A stretch of 64,000 bases of DNA, taken from contig JADCRB010000040.1 of the NCBI GenBank assembly GCA_021464245.1, forward strand, positions 5,052,273 through 5,116,272, read 5' to 3'. This DNA comes from Carallia brachiata (Eukaryota; Streptophyta; Magnoliopsida; Malpighiales; Rhizophoraceae). The position numbers were made by a program, and so were the translations under genes. How positions within the stretch are numbered: the first letter of the stretch is position 1; the number at the start of each line of letters is the position of its first letter. Below, piece after piece: positions 1-11,460 of this stretch. The notes under the pieces were generated by a model, which was given only the letters and a program-made list of their open reading frames with translations, did not search any database and was not told the origin of the DNA.

Positions 1-689
1 TTATAATGCATCCAAAATTCCCAACGACGAATGGTGTCTATTAGCTAAGTTTTCCCTCACATCAAAAACACGACCAATTCCTGCGATTGCATACCTAATC
101 CCAAACTCCAACCAATCCCCGGTTAAATATTGGCAATCAGAAGATGACAATAAGTAATCAATTGCCTTGTTTTTCTTGTTGGGCCAAGAAGATTTAATTA
201 ATTTTAGACGTAGAAAGATGGCGATATCCAGGATATGAACCCATGTGTCTAATCATTTTTTAAATGTCCAAGATCTTAATCCTCCTTTTAGCGGACGGGG
301 TCTTATTTGAGAGAGAAAAAATTAGTATCCGACTGTTTATATTTCAGATTTTATTCTACTTAAATTTGAGACTGTTATTTTTTTAAAAAAAATTAATATT
401 TTTTAAATATTTATTATTTTAATATTATAAAAATATCAATTCTTATTTTAAAAATACCAATCACAATTTATTCAAAATAAAATCTGAACAAAATCACCAA
501 AACTATATAACTGTGCTCCTTGGGAGACACTGTCATGGCTGCCTTGAGATACGCAGTCTGTTGCCCATTTTAAGCCCAGCCTTCAGGAGCAGTTTCCTTT
601 TTTTGTTACATTAATTTATGCAGACATTTTGTGCAGGCCATTTAAGGTTAACAATCCACCCACACAAGCAGACCCAAATTGCCCTCCAT

Positions 690-840
690 TTCATACCTTC
701 AACCACTTAAGAAGGCAGAACAATGACTACGAGTTCTGACTCAGGTATTGATTGACAGGGTTCGATTCCTGTTACCCGCCATTTTCCCCTTTTGTTTGTA
801 TGGGCAATAGCTGTCTCCCAAGATTTAAAAAAAAAAAAAA
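690..840 (+). repeat. Possible tRNA-like retroposon fragment (SINE-like)
   Basis: A tRNA B-box/T-arm-like stretch, GGTTCGATTCC, lies at about 759-769. It is followed about 55 bp later by a run of A at about 827-841, as in a tRNA-derived SINE. The sequence around the B-box (ACAGG, loop, CCTGT, then TACCCGCC) also resembles the 3' half of a tRNA, but no matching 5' acceptor strand lies 60-80 bp upstream, so it is not an intact tRNA gene. No clear target-site duplication was found. It could also be a fragment of organellar tRNA DNA. Confidence 0.3.
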
Positions 841-1502
841 ACCAAAAAGATTTCAAGGAAGAATGTACTGATATTAATACCTTTCTCAAAAATCAAAATG
901 AAAAAGGTGGTTAGGATTGGAAAATAACAGAGACCCAAGGCACCCAAGATTAAGAATTGAAAACCCAAGCAAAATCTTTTATATTAATTTCAGAACATGA
1001 GTATAACATATAATTTCACAGCAACGTGGATAGGTTCCACTCATATGCTGAAATTAGCTCTTACAAACTATATCAATTACTAACTAAAAGCAATTGACTA
1101 ACCACCAATCACTTTCCCCACACTTTATCTTCCCCATAATTTGTGGCCAGAAAGCAACAGGGGTAAGCCTTGTATGTGATGGTCCAGCCAAACTGCGTGA
1201 GCTAATTACCATGTTCTGAACCACTGAAACCGGCCTTCTTGGGTAGAATACTTTCATGCACCAACAAGACATGAGCAGTGAGCAGCAATCTCCAGTCCAA
1301 GAACAAAGTATTTTCCAAAGACAGAACAGAACTCGCACGAACACCACAAGTGGTAAGAACTAAGTAAGCAATAGTACACAATCTCCACAACTACACACCA
1401 ACACTTCCAAAAGGGGACAAAGAAAAAGAAGAACCCAAGTGAAATGTCAAGCTTCTGTTATGTATGGCTGCCTGTAGATAAGGTTAATTAGTCTATTAAC
1501 AG

Positions 1503-3100
1503 TCAGGAACTCACAAAGTTCCGAATCTCCTCCATAAGGCAATAGAAGTGATCGTTATTCGGCAAGAAGTAGAACCCTATAGTTGCCTGCTTAAGATAGA
1601 GAAGTTTTACTTCATGGCCGGCTTTTTGGAGCCCTTCAACATAACCTAGCTGCCAATCCTGAAGGAGATCCAAACCAGCCACAACAACTAGACTCTTTGG
1701 GAACTTGAGTCCCTTAAGGTTTTTGCCTCTGGGGCCGAATACGTTACATGCCGGATGGTCTCTGTCTTCCCCTTCAGGTAGGAATGCTCTCCAATACCAG
1801 TCTCGAACCTCAATTGACACAAAATACTTGCCATCTAAATTGTTCTCTGATTCCGTTCTCTGTTGCCCCCCGAACATTGGGTGAAGCAATATGTTACCGA
1901 AAACCTCCACTTCTTCTTCAGCTGCCCTCACTGCAACGTGGTGAGCGATATTACCACCTGAACTATCACCAGCCAAATAGACGTGAACCTTGGAATCCTT
2001 TCCACTCTGAAGCCAAGTTCTGGATTTAACCCACTTAAGAGCTTCCCAGCCATCATCATATGCACAGGGATAACGATACTCGGGTGATCGGCGATAATCA
2101 ACCGACACCACAACAGCCTTACAAACGCTTACAAGTCTGCGACAAAAGGTGTCGTAGATAGCACTATTAGCAGAGGAATGGGAAAAGGCTCCACCGTGAA
2201 AGAAGATTATAACAGGAACAATCTCGGTGGTGCTCAAGGGCTTTGCAAGCTCTACAATGCCCCATTGAGCCACATTTTCTGGAGCAGGCTGGTAAACCCG
2301 GTTAAGAAGACCAGTGGCTCGATCAATATGATCGAAGGAGAAAACCCCATCTACAGGGACTGTGTTTGCAGGAACCTTACGGTCAAGAAACTCTGCCAAA
2401 TCTCGGTTTAAGGTCCCATCAGGCCGGCGAAGCAGATTATATGCTAGCTTAAAGTTGGAAATGAGGACCCATGTGTTCAGTGGAACAACCCTCTGCAACA
2501 GCAAAATAATCATTAGATATTTTTCTTGGAAAAAAAAAAAGTTCCACGAAAACATTTTTGGCTTTTAATTGAGATCTAAGATTGACAGTATGCATCCCTT
2601 GGGATATTATTCAGCACCCAAAAAGGCAACAACGGAAAGAAGCACCCCCAAGACTGTAAGAAAAACGTTACCCACAAAAGTATGATTGAAAATCCAGAGC
2701 GCGAACGCCAAAAAGACTTGATAGGGAAGAAAAATCGAACGAAAAAACAACAATTTCATCAACCAATCATATTCGCTAACATCAAAAGCTGAAAAGAAGC
2801 AAACTTGGATTTAAAATCAAAGTGCCATAGATTGAAGTCGAAACCCTTTATTGCATTTTGCCAGAACAAATGGCTTAAACAGAACACGAAAGATTTTTCT
2901 TTGCCATTATTTGACAGAAAATCGAAAACACCCCTCAAGTGAAAGCAATTATTAAGTCTGGATTTCCCATCTCTCTGTCACTGAAAACAAAATAACTTCA
3001 GATGAGAATCAAAAAAAAAAAAAAAACCCGAGAGAAGAAACGAGAAGGGGAGAGAGAGAACCTTAGATTCATTAAGGTTGACCTCATTACTGCCAGCCAT
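1503..3100 (-). CDS. GID1: Gibberellin receptor GID1 (GID1B/C-like)
   Basis: This soluble receptor binds bioactive gibberellin and then recruits DELLA repressors for SCF-mediated degradation. The CDS is complement(join(1503..2492, 3062..3100)), 342 aa, within the usual 340-360. Exon 1 encodes the first 13 residues (MAGSNEVNLNESK) and joins RVVPLNTW after a 569-bp GT-AG intron. That single intron after the N-terminal tip is typical of GID1. Visible features are the N-terminal lid segment (about 1-50), the HGG oxyanion motif, and the GDSSGGN nucleophile elbow of the hormone-sensitive-lipase fold. The position where esterases carry the catalytic His (HGF) reads IGF. Loss of that His is the hallmark that separates the receptor from active carboxylesterases. 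The ORF is intact. The start was chosen by family match; ATGs further 3' lie in intron sequence. A CT-rich leader lies upstream at about 3101-3430. Confidence 0.95.
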
Positions 3101-3530
3101 GAAAGAAGGGGCTCTCTCTACGCCTAGAGACCAAAAACCCAAGAGCTAAAAAAGCTTAACAGTGGATGTAAACAACCCAGAAAGCAAAAAGAAATGATCT
3201 TTAAAAAAGCATCGGCCTCAACTCAAATTTAAACTCTTCCATTCATTATTCTCTGGCATTTCAGAACTCAGAGGTGGAGATGAAGAAGTGCAAGAACACT
3301 TGAACAACCAAAGGAACAAGGCCTTGCCCTCCCTCTGCCCCCCTCTCTCTCTGTGTCTCCGTATAACTAGAACTTTATGTCTGTTTTGTACTTGTGGAAA
3401 TCTATTCCTCGTTAATGTTCTGAACAAGATTTAAATGAAGAAAAAAAAAAGGACAACAGTCCGAGCGAGAGAATTGCAAAAACAAAGTACGCGTTGTCGA
3501 GATTTTAGAAAGGATAAGTGACCAAATTAC

Positions 3531-3570
<40 letters not shown>

Positions 3571-3733
3571 AAGAGAATGGAGCGAGGGAGATGGACGGAG
3601 ACGAACGAGACGACAAAGAGGCCGGCCGAATAAAACTGTTCGTGTGGGACCTACTCGTGCCTCTCTCTCTCCTCCCGCTCTCTCTCTCTCTCTCTCTTCT
3701 TTTGCATGCGTGGATACATGCGATACAAAATAA
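3101..3733 (-). promoter_or_regulatory. GID1 leader/promoter region with GA/CT repeats
   Basis: This is the region upstream of the GID1 start. It contains an (AG)17 microsatellite at 3534-3567 and a second CT-rich stretch at about 3660-3696, separated by about 90 bp. On the gene's sense strand the first reads as (CT)n, a common feature of plant 5' leaders and core promoters. No TATA box could be assigned with confidence. Several ORF-like translations here consist of low-complexity dipeptides and are not genes. Confidence 0.4.
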
Positions 3734-4460
3734 ATACGGACTATTTTAGTATTTACTATTTAGCATCTGGACTGTATAATATTTCTTCAGAACATGCCAA
3801 AAATAAAAAACATATGGATGAGTTATAAACTTTATTGTGATATTCTTAGCTATCCAATTGCTTTGCTGTACAGTATTATGATATTTTTTGATAAAATTAT
3901 AAATATTATTTATATTTTTACATTTTATTTTTTTTATAAGATTGTGTAAGGTATTGTTTATATTTTCACATTTTATTCGGCGAACTTGGCTATGGTAATC
4001 TTTTGTTTGTCTTTGCAATTTTCTATTTTATTATTTTGATAATGATAATGTGTTTTGATTATGTTTTTCCAAACCGGATTTGGCCATTTGCCACCCACCA
4101 ACGATTCCATTTGGTCACAAATTTCCGTGACGTGTGAATGGGAAGGACGTTGAGTTGAGACACGAGACCTGAGGCCTATTGGCATTGGCAGGCCTAATTC
4201 TTTCTTGTCGGTTTCCTAGTTTTGTTTTCTTTTGCTTTGCTTAGACAATAAGATAAAGAGTTGGTCCAGTTTTTCAACTCCTCTGTGTCATTGACCATTT
4301 TCCCTTCTTTTTTTTTTTTTGTGTTTTGTCGAGTGAATTGGCTTTTTGATTTATTGGAGCAAACGTGAGTAAGTGATGCTTTAAATAATAATATTAAATC
4401 TGCTTCTAGCCATAGCACTTATTTTAAAACAGGAGGAGTAGCCTTATTTTAACCGAAGAA

Positions 4461-4535
4461 GTAAATTCTATCTGAGCAAGATAGTTTTCTGTAACAGTAC
4501 CGAACTGCTATCTTGTCCATTCACATAGAATTTAC
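4461..4535. repeat. Imperfect inverted repeat (foldback)
   Basis: The left arm at 4461-4484 begins GTAAATTCTAT and ends CAAGATAG. The right arm at 4508-4535 begins CTATCTTG and ends ATAGAATTTAC. They pair across a roughly 23-nt loop with small internal mismatches. A related segment, CAAGATAG followed by TTTCTGTAA, recurs at about 4769-4787. It may be a MITE remnant; no target-site duplication was found. Confidence 0.5.
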
Positions 4536-5105
4536 TCGTCCTTTTGTTGAGGGTCACTGTACAGATATATTTAAATGAATATATAAAAAATATATAATTA
4601 ATTTAATAATATTTAATAATTTATTTATTTTTAATTTTTTTAAAATTTAATTAATTTTTTAAAATTTAATAATTTATTTTACTACACATTTATTATATTC
4701 TCACTTATACGTGTTCGCTCGTCTTTTTCCTTTTAAACGAGGTGCGGTAGCTTTTCATTGATGCATGGACAAGATAGCTTTCTGTAATAAATTTGTAACT
4801 TCTAGAAATTATAAATCAAATTTAGTAAGGGCATAAATTGGGCTGCGGACAATTTTTTCAAGCCGTGTGTGTTTTGCTTTCTCTTAATAAGAAAAGAATA
4901 TAATCATTATATTTTATTTTTTTTCACTTTTTTTTCTTAATTTTATTCACTTATCTAAATAATTTATTTTTTCATCATTTTTTACTAATTATTATTTATT
5001 TTTTTCTATATTATTTTTATAATTCTCACCACTTATTCAAACAACTTATTTTCCCCCATTACTTTCTTTCTCTTTCCTCACCTTTCCCAACCTTTTCACA
5101 GCATT

Positions 5106-5337
5106 AGAGAAATTGTTTGGACACAAAATAAAAATGTAACCATTCCCTAATTTAGTATAATGATATTAAAAAATATGGAATAAATAATTACAAAATTAAA
5201 TTTAAAATTAAATATATATTATTTTAAAATATAAAGTGGAAATTTTACATAATATATATTAAAAAAATAACGCGATTGAATTCTATTTACGCATTTTTAT
5301 TATTTGTCCAAATAGAGAAATAGTCCGGACACCAAAC
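5106..5337. mobile_element. MITE-like element, copy 1
   Basis: The termini carry AGAAATTGTTTGGACAC (5106 side) and AGAAATAGTCCGGACACC (5337 side). The interior (AT-rich, with ATTAAAAAATATGGAATAAA) is alignable by eye with the element at 21172-21478, which has the same kind of ends. Two related copies with shared ends and interior support a small non-autonomous DNA-transposon family. No coding capacity is seen. Exact ends and target-site duplication are uncertain. Confidence 0.45.
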
Positions 5338-6040
5338 ATTCCCATTTAATAATTGATAGAGAATAGGCTATCAGGTCCACTGATTCACTCAAGTTCGCGT
5401 TTGGACGCAAAGCCTATTGTAAGACCTGATTCTCCTTAGACCTAAGTCACTCTGTTGTGTGAGTTCTCTTCAAGTTCAGGACGAGCCCGAGACGCCCCTA
5501 ATTCATTCTTACAATGTCATTACTAAGACTCACACCTTGAGAGCTATATAAGATAACTAAAGCCTGTCCTTACTACTAGAACAATATCATTTGATACACC
5601 ATTCTTGGCTAAGATTGACTTAAACATCAGAATACTAACCGGTTCTTCCCAACCTTTTTGCCATGACTATTCCTGACCCAAAAAAGGTCTACTGAACTCA
5701 ACTAGGAGCTTGGTTACTCCTCTCAACGATTACGCTGAACCATGGCTATGAATTGTACTTTGTTGACTATTGTGTATCATTCCATTAGTTCAAAGAAAAA
5801 GAGAGAAAAATAAAGAAATTTTCATAATATAACACACTCCTATAAAAAATCGTACGTTTATTTATGTCATAAATTAAGCACTAGGTAATTATTATATTAT
5901 TTTATTTAGTTGGCTGGAGTGGAGTAGCATGATCATGGGAACATGGCCGTAAGTTGCGCCGGCAGGAAAACTTCGCTACGATACAAATCCAAAAGAGGAA
6001 GAAGATGAAAAGACTCGCCTGCGTGCGCCCGACGCCAAGG

Positions 6041-6616
6041 CACGTGGCGACAAAGGGTTCCATTCCGAAGTCTTTGAGTCTTCTTGCCAGCCTAACCCCA
6101 CCACCAGTTGTACCCCCATTCCCTCAAATTCTCCAAAATACCCTTGTCTCTTTCCCAAAACCACGAGCCCACCGCATCTAGAGAGTGACACGTGTTTTGT
6201 CCTTTTGTGAAAAGCGCGCGACGTCATTGTCTTTTGTCGGGGCTTGAGGGGTCCCTCTTTTATTTTTTTATAATTATAATTTTTTATTTTTACTTGTCCT
6301 TTGGCCTTTTCTTTCTTTGTAGGGTCATCCTACGTGGGGCTTTGGGATTTTGTCGTATTCTATTCTATGAGGCTTTGTACAATGTTTTATCAATCTTGCC
6401 ATGGGACACGTGGCACGCTCCTGGAGGCTTACCTATTCGATGGGTCCCACTTCCCTAAAGACATTTCACCCTTTTATAAAAGGTTTTTGTTCTTAGAACA
6501 AGCAAGTTGATGCGATGATCGAAGCTCCCGAACCCGACGGTGGGACCATGTCGAGACCCCATGATCGTATGACTCTGAATTTGACACGTGTTCTTCGTTC
6601 TTGCTTTTGGCAGTGA
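6041..6616 (+). promoter_or_regulatory. G-box/ABRE cluster with TATA-like site and a 33-codon ORF
   Basis: Four perfect CACGTG hexamers occur at 6041-6046, 6189-6194, 6407-6412 and 6585-6590. A TACGTGG (about 6331) and an ACGTCA (about 6221) lie among them. TATAAAA at 6475-6481 sits in the context CTTTTATAAAAGG. Thirty-four bases after it, an ORF at 6515-6616 encodes 33 residues (MIEAPEPDGGTM..., ending SCFWQ) that are not recognised. G-boxes bind bZIP and bHLH factors in light, ABA and stress promoters, so this looks like the promoter of an unannotated or lost stress-type gene. The segment is also more GC-rich than its surroundings. The product, if any, is unknown. Confidence 0.4.
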
Positions 6617-6719
6617 TTGATAGAATTTTTTTTCTTCTTAGGCAGGCATATCATGTGGGACCAGGTGGCGGATGTCCGCCGTTGATTTTGATTGGTGGAA
6701 AAATCCAAGCGTGGTGTTG

Positions 6720-7455
6720 GTTACAGATTATCTATTTTTGTACCATATATATTTATTTTTTATTTTTAATTAAATTTATATTTAAACTTATTTAATTATA
6801 TCTAATATTAAATTAATTTAAATTACTTTTTAAAATGAGATTATTAAAAAAGTGTTTGAAAAGTTGAAAAAAAAGGAAGGAAGAAAAAAGATACTTCCTA
6901 ATTGTAAGCCACAATCATTGGCGACACATTAATTGGTAAAAGATTTTAGGAAAAATATAGGGAATATTGTATAAATGAGTGTATAGTGGATATATCGTAA
7001 TTTTAATTATTGAGTTATAAAAAATATATTAAATTTTAAAAAAATAAGTAAATTATTAAATATTTTTAAGTTAATTATATATATATATATATATTTTTGT
7101 ATCTTAATAAAAGACTTACTTAATCTTGTTTTTAGCAAGGAATTTTTCTTCAGCGGTGTGAAAAAGTCAAGATTCGTTAATGGTAAGATTCTTTAATTAT
7201 TTGATTGTAATCCGAAGTCAATAGTCAATTCCACTAACTCTTTATTGCAACTCGATGCGGAAAGATTCTCCACGTCGATGGATGGACGCATACATGATAA
7301 GATTAGACTTTGTGGTTGTGTTTTCGTCAGGGGAATAGCCTGTGAAATTGTTAGTTTTGTCTTTTGTGATGTCCAGAAAACTAATAAAAATTGAAATCTG
7401 CTTAGCATTGAAAAAGAAAATAAGAAGTCTTCTAAATTTACAAAATAAAGAGATA

Positions 7456-7458
<3 letters not shown>
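6720..7458. other. AT-rich intergenic DNA
   Basis: No gene is recognised between the G-box cluster and the (AT)n tract. There are short (TA)n runs around 7076-7094. ORF-like translations spanning 7193-7557 consist largely of the microsatellite and are not credible. Confidence 0.6.

Positions 7459-7528
<70 letters not shown>
7459..7528. repeat. (AT)n microsatellite, 35 units
   Basis: Uninterrupted AT dinucleotides for about 70 bp. The run lies just upstream of the LINE target-site duplication. It can form a long hairpin and is likely length-polymorphic. Confidence 0.95.
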
Positions 7529-7533
<5 letters not shown>

Positions 7534-7550
7534 ACAACAATGTTATGCAT

Positions 7551-8429
7551 GAAATAAGAACTTTATTAGTTAAGGAAGGTTATCGTGCGCAACTTTCCTC
7601 TAACGTACGTCAAGAGTCTTCTTTGTCTCTTTCGTCGTTCAGTCAGACTTGGTTGGTCTGGGTTTTTGTGCTCCCTAGTGAGCTTCCGACCCTTCGTGGG
7701 TTTGGTCGGGGCTTTGTCCTCGGGGTTTGATTTTGCTTTTCGGGTTCGGTTGGTGGTTGAGGGTCAGCTGCTTCGATTGGCTGTCTCTCTGTTGGTGGTG
7801 CTTGATTCACAGTTTGGGAGTTCTGGTGACCTCCCTCGCCTCCGCCGACAGGGGAGGGGTGGTCTTCTGGTTTCAGAGGCCTCTTTGTACAGTTTGGTGG
7901 TCTTTTTCCTTTAGCCCTGCCTAACGCTTGTTCAATCGTCAGTCACAGTTTGGTCGACCTTCCTTGGTTTGGTTTCTCTGTATACCATAGCTCTAGTTTG
8001 TTTATGTGTCATGAGTTTGTGCCTTGGTGTGGTCGGTGCCCTCCCAGCAAGTTGCTGGGGATTAGTCGCCGACAACCCTTCTGGGCTTGCCATCTTCCTT
8101 GATCTAGAGTTTCACCGTTGAGCGGCAGTTGTGGGTTTGAGATCGGTTGATCTCTAGAATCCCGGTTCTCTCCTGGTGGGCCTGCTTTTTATCCATGCGT
8201 TGGCCTCGGGTCTGTGCTTCTTTCGGGTCACTTGGGTGCTGGTGGGTAAATGGATTGGTCTACAGTTACGGTAGGCCGAATTGTAACTAATACTGTGGCC
8301 TGGTTGATATCTGTAGTATAAGTGGTATGGGCTCATTTTTGGGTGGGCCCTTTATGTAACTTGTTTACTCGGTTATGAAATGTGATATGTTTCTATTTGC
8401 TAAAAAAAAAAAGAAATAAAAACTTTATT
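7551..8429 (+). mobile_element. 5'-truncated LINE (non-LTR retrotransposon) with TSDs
   Basis: The body at 7568-8412 ends in a poly(A) tail (8402-8412). Flanking direct repeats are GAAATAAGAACTTTATT at 7551-7567 and GAAATAAAAACTTTATT at 8413-8429, identical at 16 of 17 positions. These are the signs of target-primed reverse transcription. The 845-bp body is GT-rich and unlike the surrounding AT-rich DNA. No reverse transcriptase motif is present, so only the 3' end, probably 3' UTR, was inserted. ORFs in the body (for example 7585-7914) have unnatural composition and are not credible. Assignment to LINE rather than SINE rests on length and lack of a tRNA-like head. Confidence 0.75.
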
Positions 8430-8835
8430 TTTGGATAAAATTAAGAAAGTATACGGGACATGGTAACAGAAAAAAAGAGTAATTATTCATTAATATATGT
8501 AGATTAGCACAGCACAAATCAAGTTACTTTTATTTTATGGTTTTTTCAACTACAAAAAATTATGTTATAGATATAACGATTATTAGATCTTTAGGCCAAA
8601 TTCAGTCTTTTAGTTGTTAGTATTATTATTTAACTTTTCTCATAAAAATGACCAATTATCGAAAAATTATTAGATTTGAAATGAATCCCCTAAACATTGG
8701 CATATAAATGTGGTGGTGAGTGCGGCTAATTGTCCACCCTAAAATTTTAAATTATGTGCTTTTAGTAAGTAGGGTTTTCCACGCATATAACTTTAGCCTA
8801 GTAATAAGAATTCTTACCCTCCCTCAATTGTTTAC
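8430..8835. other. AT-rich intergenic DNA between LINE and LTR element
   Basis: No gene or repeat recognised. Confidence 0.6.
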
Positions 8836-9104
8836 TTTCTTGCTTTTTTTTTTTTTTTTTTGGCTTTCTGTGCCTTCCTTCGTGTTTTTTTAGCTTTCCG
8901 TCTTCTTTTTTTTTCTTCTTGTTTCTGCGCCCTTTTCTTCGTCGCCTGTTTCTTTGTTTTTTTTTTTCAATCTCTCCTTGCTTTCTTTTTTTTTTTTCCT
9001 TCCTTGCTTGCCTTTTTTTTTTCTTTTTTGCCTCGGTTTTTTTTCAAAGCAATCAATTTCTTTCTTTGGCTTCTGGGCTTTCTTTCTTTCTTTTTTTTTT
9101 TTAA
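8836..9104 (+). repeat. Polypyrimidine (T/C-rich) tract
   Basis: About 270 bp in which almost every base of the plus strand is T or C, with many T runs of 8-18 bases, broken by occasional G. It ends 14 bp before the retrotransposon's target site. ORFs here read as Phe/Leu/Ser homopolymers and are not genes. Such homopurine/homopyrimidine tracts can adopt triplex (H-DNA) structures. Confidence 0.8.
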
Positions 9105-9122
9105 AAAAATTTCCTTGCTAAT

Positions 9123-9765
9123 TGTAAACTAATAATTTTATAAAAAAAAAAAAATTATATGGTTGGCAGCCGCCAACCTTGAAGGTTGGCAGCTGCCAAC
9201 CTAATTAATGCCACCAACCATTTGGTTGGTGGCAGGCAGGCATGGGGGGCCTATAAATGGCCTCCCCAATTGAAGAAAAAAAAAAGAAGCCAGCAGAAGA
9301 AGAGGAAAAAAAAAAAGAAAGAAGAAAGCGCAGAAGAGACAGCGAAGCGAAAAAAAAAAAAAAAGAGAGAGATAAAAAAAAAAAATCAAAATATTACAAA
9401 TCCGGCTGGGATTAAGCCTCATACGGCCCTCAGAAAAATCTAGGCAACTCATCCGAGAACAAGTCCATTCGACCATCAGTGAAATTAAGTCAGATCGGCT
9501 CAGATCAAGTTTCTACGGTTCCTAAACGTATCAAAACATCCAAATCAGACACAGTTTCAGTCTATCCAGTTCAAGAAGCGGTGGAAATTATTTTTGTCAA
9601 GATCAAGCTCGTGCAGCCCTTGACGGAGTCAAAAAAGGAACACTAATCGGAGGATCTACGGAGATCGACCCCACGTAAATTTTCTTTTACTTTACAATTT
9701 TTATTTGTAATTTATTTTTGTATTTTCGAGTTTAATTATTTTAGGCTCGAAATTTACGCTTTACA
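9123..9765 (+). repeat. 5' LTR
   Basis: A 643-bp direct repeat matching 18446-19074, beginning TGTAAACT and ending TTTACA. U3 contains a perfect 18-bp palindrome GGTTGGCAGCTGCCAACC (about 9184-9201) and a near-perfect copy just before it. Next is a 10-bp-stem inverted repeat CCACCAACCA/TGGTTGGTGG (about 9210-9231), then a TATA box CTATAAATGG (9251-9260). Downstream, R/U5 is strongly purine-rich (9271-9400). The 5' LTR has a 23-bp insertion, containing the perfect palindrome, that the 3' LTR lacks. The TSD CTAAT precedes it. Confidence 0.95.
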
Positions 9766-9771
9766 AATTTT

Positions 9772-9789
9772 TGGCACGCTCGGTGGGAC
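9772..9789 (+). other. Probable primer-binding site
   Basis: TGGCACGCTCGGTGGGAC begins six bases after the LTR end. A TGG start, complementary to a tRNA CCA 3' end, is the normal arrangement in plant LTR elements. The primer tRNA was not identified with confidence. Confidence 0.6.
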
Positions 9790-9898
9790 AACTTCACCTC
9801 CCATCTCTTGTTCCTAAAAAAAAAAGAGGTAAAAGGGGAGCGAGAGAAAAAAAAAAGTAAAAAAAAAAAAAAAATTTTACAGGTGTTCAGCACATCAA

Positions 9899-11460
9899 AT
9901 GGCACCGAAAAGGAGTACAACTGCTGCCACAAAAAAGAAGGCAACGGCTCCATTGCCTGCATCAACTACCCTACCTGGGTACGCAGGTCCAGAAACCCGG
10001 GGACGGACACAATTTCTTGCCGTCCAAACCCGACAAAATGTCGAAATGGAGAGTCCACAGCTTGCACAACAGGATCTCTCCCCTGACTCTCTTGCCGCAT
10101 GGAGGAGTCGATCACCCACCCCGATCGAAGTCGGGGGCAACGCGACGAAACCGCTCAACAGAATCCAACTCATTCTGTAGAGATCCACACAGAAGAATCA
10201 GAAGAGTTTTCTCCCCCAGTCTTTCCCGGAGCCTCATCTGTTGCCGTCATGATGACCAACACAACCAGCACAGAGGAAAGGATTTCAGAATTGGAGAACA
10301 AAATTTTACAGCTGATCAGAGTCGTGGAGGAAAAAGATCAACAGATCGCAGCTCTCAAAGGAAAAGCCCCGATCCAAGTTGATCCCGAAATCCGCGAGGA
10401 GCAACCATATCCACCCGGTTTCACTCCAGAAGCCACACCAGCCGACGTCTTCCCTGCAGAAAAGCGACCAGGTAGTTCTACACAGCTGCCACCCTCAAAT
10501 TCTGTAGCTTCGCTATCTGTTCAACAATTGCAGGAAATGATAGCCAATACGATCCGACTGCAACAAGCTACATCCTTCCAAGGATCACAGATGTACGTCA
10601 AACCGTACACCAGACGGATCGAAAGTCTCAACATGCCCTTGGGCTACCAACCGCCCAAATTTCAACAATTCGACGGACGAGGCGATCCCAAACAGCACAT
10701 CGCCCACTTCGTTGAAACCTGCAACAACGCAGGGACTTACGGAGATCTCTTGGTGAAGCAGTTTGTTCGTTCACTCAGGGAGACCGCTTTCACCTGGTTC
10801 ATAAATCTTGAACCAGAATCGATCGACAGTTGGGAACAGCTACAACGAGAGTTCCTCAACAGATTTTTCAGCACTCGAAGGACGGTAAGTATGATGGAGC
10901 TTACCAGCACCAAACAAAGAAAGGAGAGCCCGTTGTCGAATACATCAACAGATGGCGTGCCCTCAGCTTGGACTGCAAAGATCGCCTGACGGAGACTTCT
11001 GCCGTAGAGATGTGCATCCAGGGAATGCATTGGGAGCTGTTATACATCCTGCAGGGTGTCAAACCCCGAACTTTCGAAGAACTGGCGACCGCGCACATGA
11101 TATGGAGATAAGCATCCAACTTCCGGAGGCACGGTTCCCATCCAGTTGGACCAGCAAGGGGGCAGAAGGGAGATTAAGAAACCCAACAGCTCCGGAAAAG
11201 GGAAAGAAGTGATGACTGTTGAAGCCGCACCAGTAAAAGTGGGAGCTAAAGCCAAGGTAAATCCTCCGACCCAAATAACTCAGCCAAAACAACAGGAAAG
11301 GCGGAAGGTGACATTGCGAGAGCTGGAGCAGAAGCAGTATCCATTCCCCGACTCAGACGTCCCCGACATTCTTGAACAACTCTGGAGGCGAAGCTGATCG
11401 AACTCCCAGAGTGCAAGCGGCCGAATGAAAAGGATCGAGTCAGCGATCCAAGATTCTGCA
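9899..11460 (+). pseudogene. Retrotransposon gag (frameshifted)
   Basis: Structural capsid protein region. The first ATG (9899) opens a basic, low-complexity N-terminus that runs in one frame to about 10150. The protein then continues in a second frame to about 10915, with a coiled-coil-like stretch (ISELENKILQLIRVVEEKD), followed by the conserved retrotransposon gag core (FDGRGDPKQHIAHF ... FVRSLRETAFTWF ... FLNRFF). Further frame changes occur near 10915, 11100 and 11390. The tail holds the Tat-typical stretch with KYPFPDSDVPDIL-like residues. No intact zinc knuckle was identified with certainty. It is contiguous with the protease region. All frames are as read; the breaks mean no single functional Gag can be made from this copy. 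Confidence 0.85.

Larger units (their letters stand above)
3734..5950. other. AT-rich intergenic DNA
   Basis: No gene is recognised. It holds long A/T tracts and low-complexity T-rich stretches (4600-4690, 4900-5060), a foldback sequence at 4461-4535, and a MITE-like element at 5106-5337 (listed separately). The T-rich 4900-5060 stretch resembles another one at about 34980-35220, suggesting a dispersed low-complexity repeat. Confidence 0.6.

Noticed and set aside
720..785. Intact tRNA gene
   Set aside because: Only a T-arm/B-box-like segment is present; no matching acceptor strand, D-arm or anticodon stem could be drawn.
7193..7557. ORFs of 102-115 codons on both strands
   Set aside because: They are mostly translations of the (AT)n microsatellite (Ile-Tyr repeats).
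7585..7914. 109-codon ORF in the LINE body
   Set aside because: No RT, RNase H or endonuclease motif; biased composition fits LINE 3' UTR.
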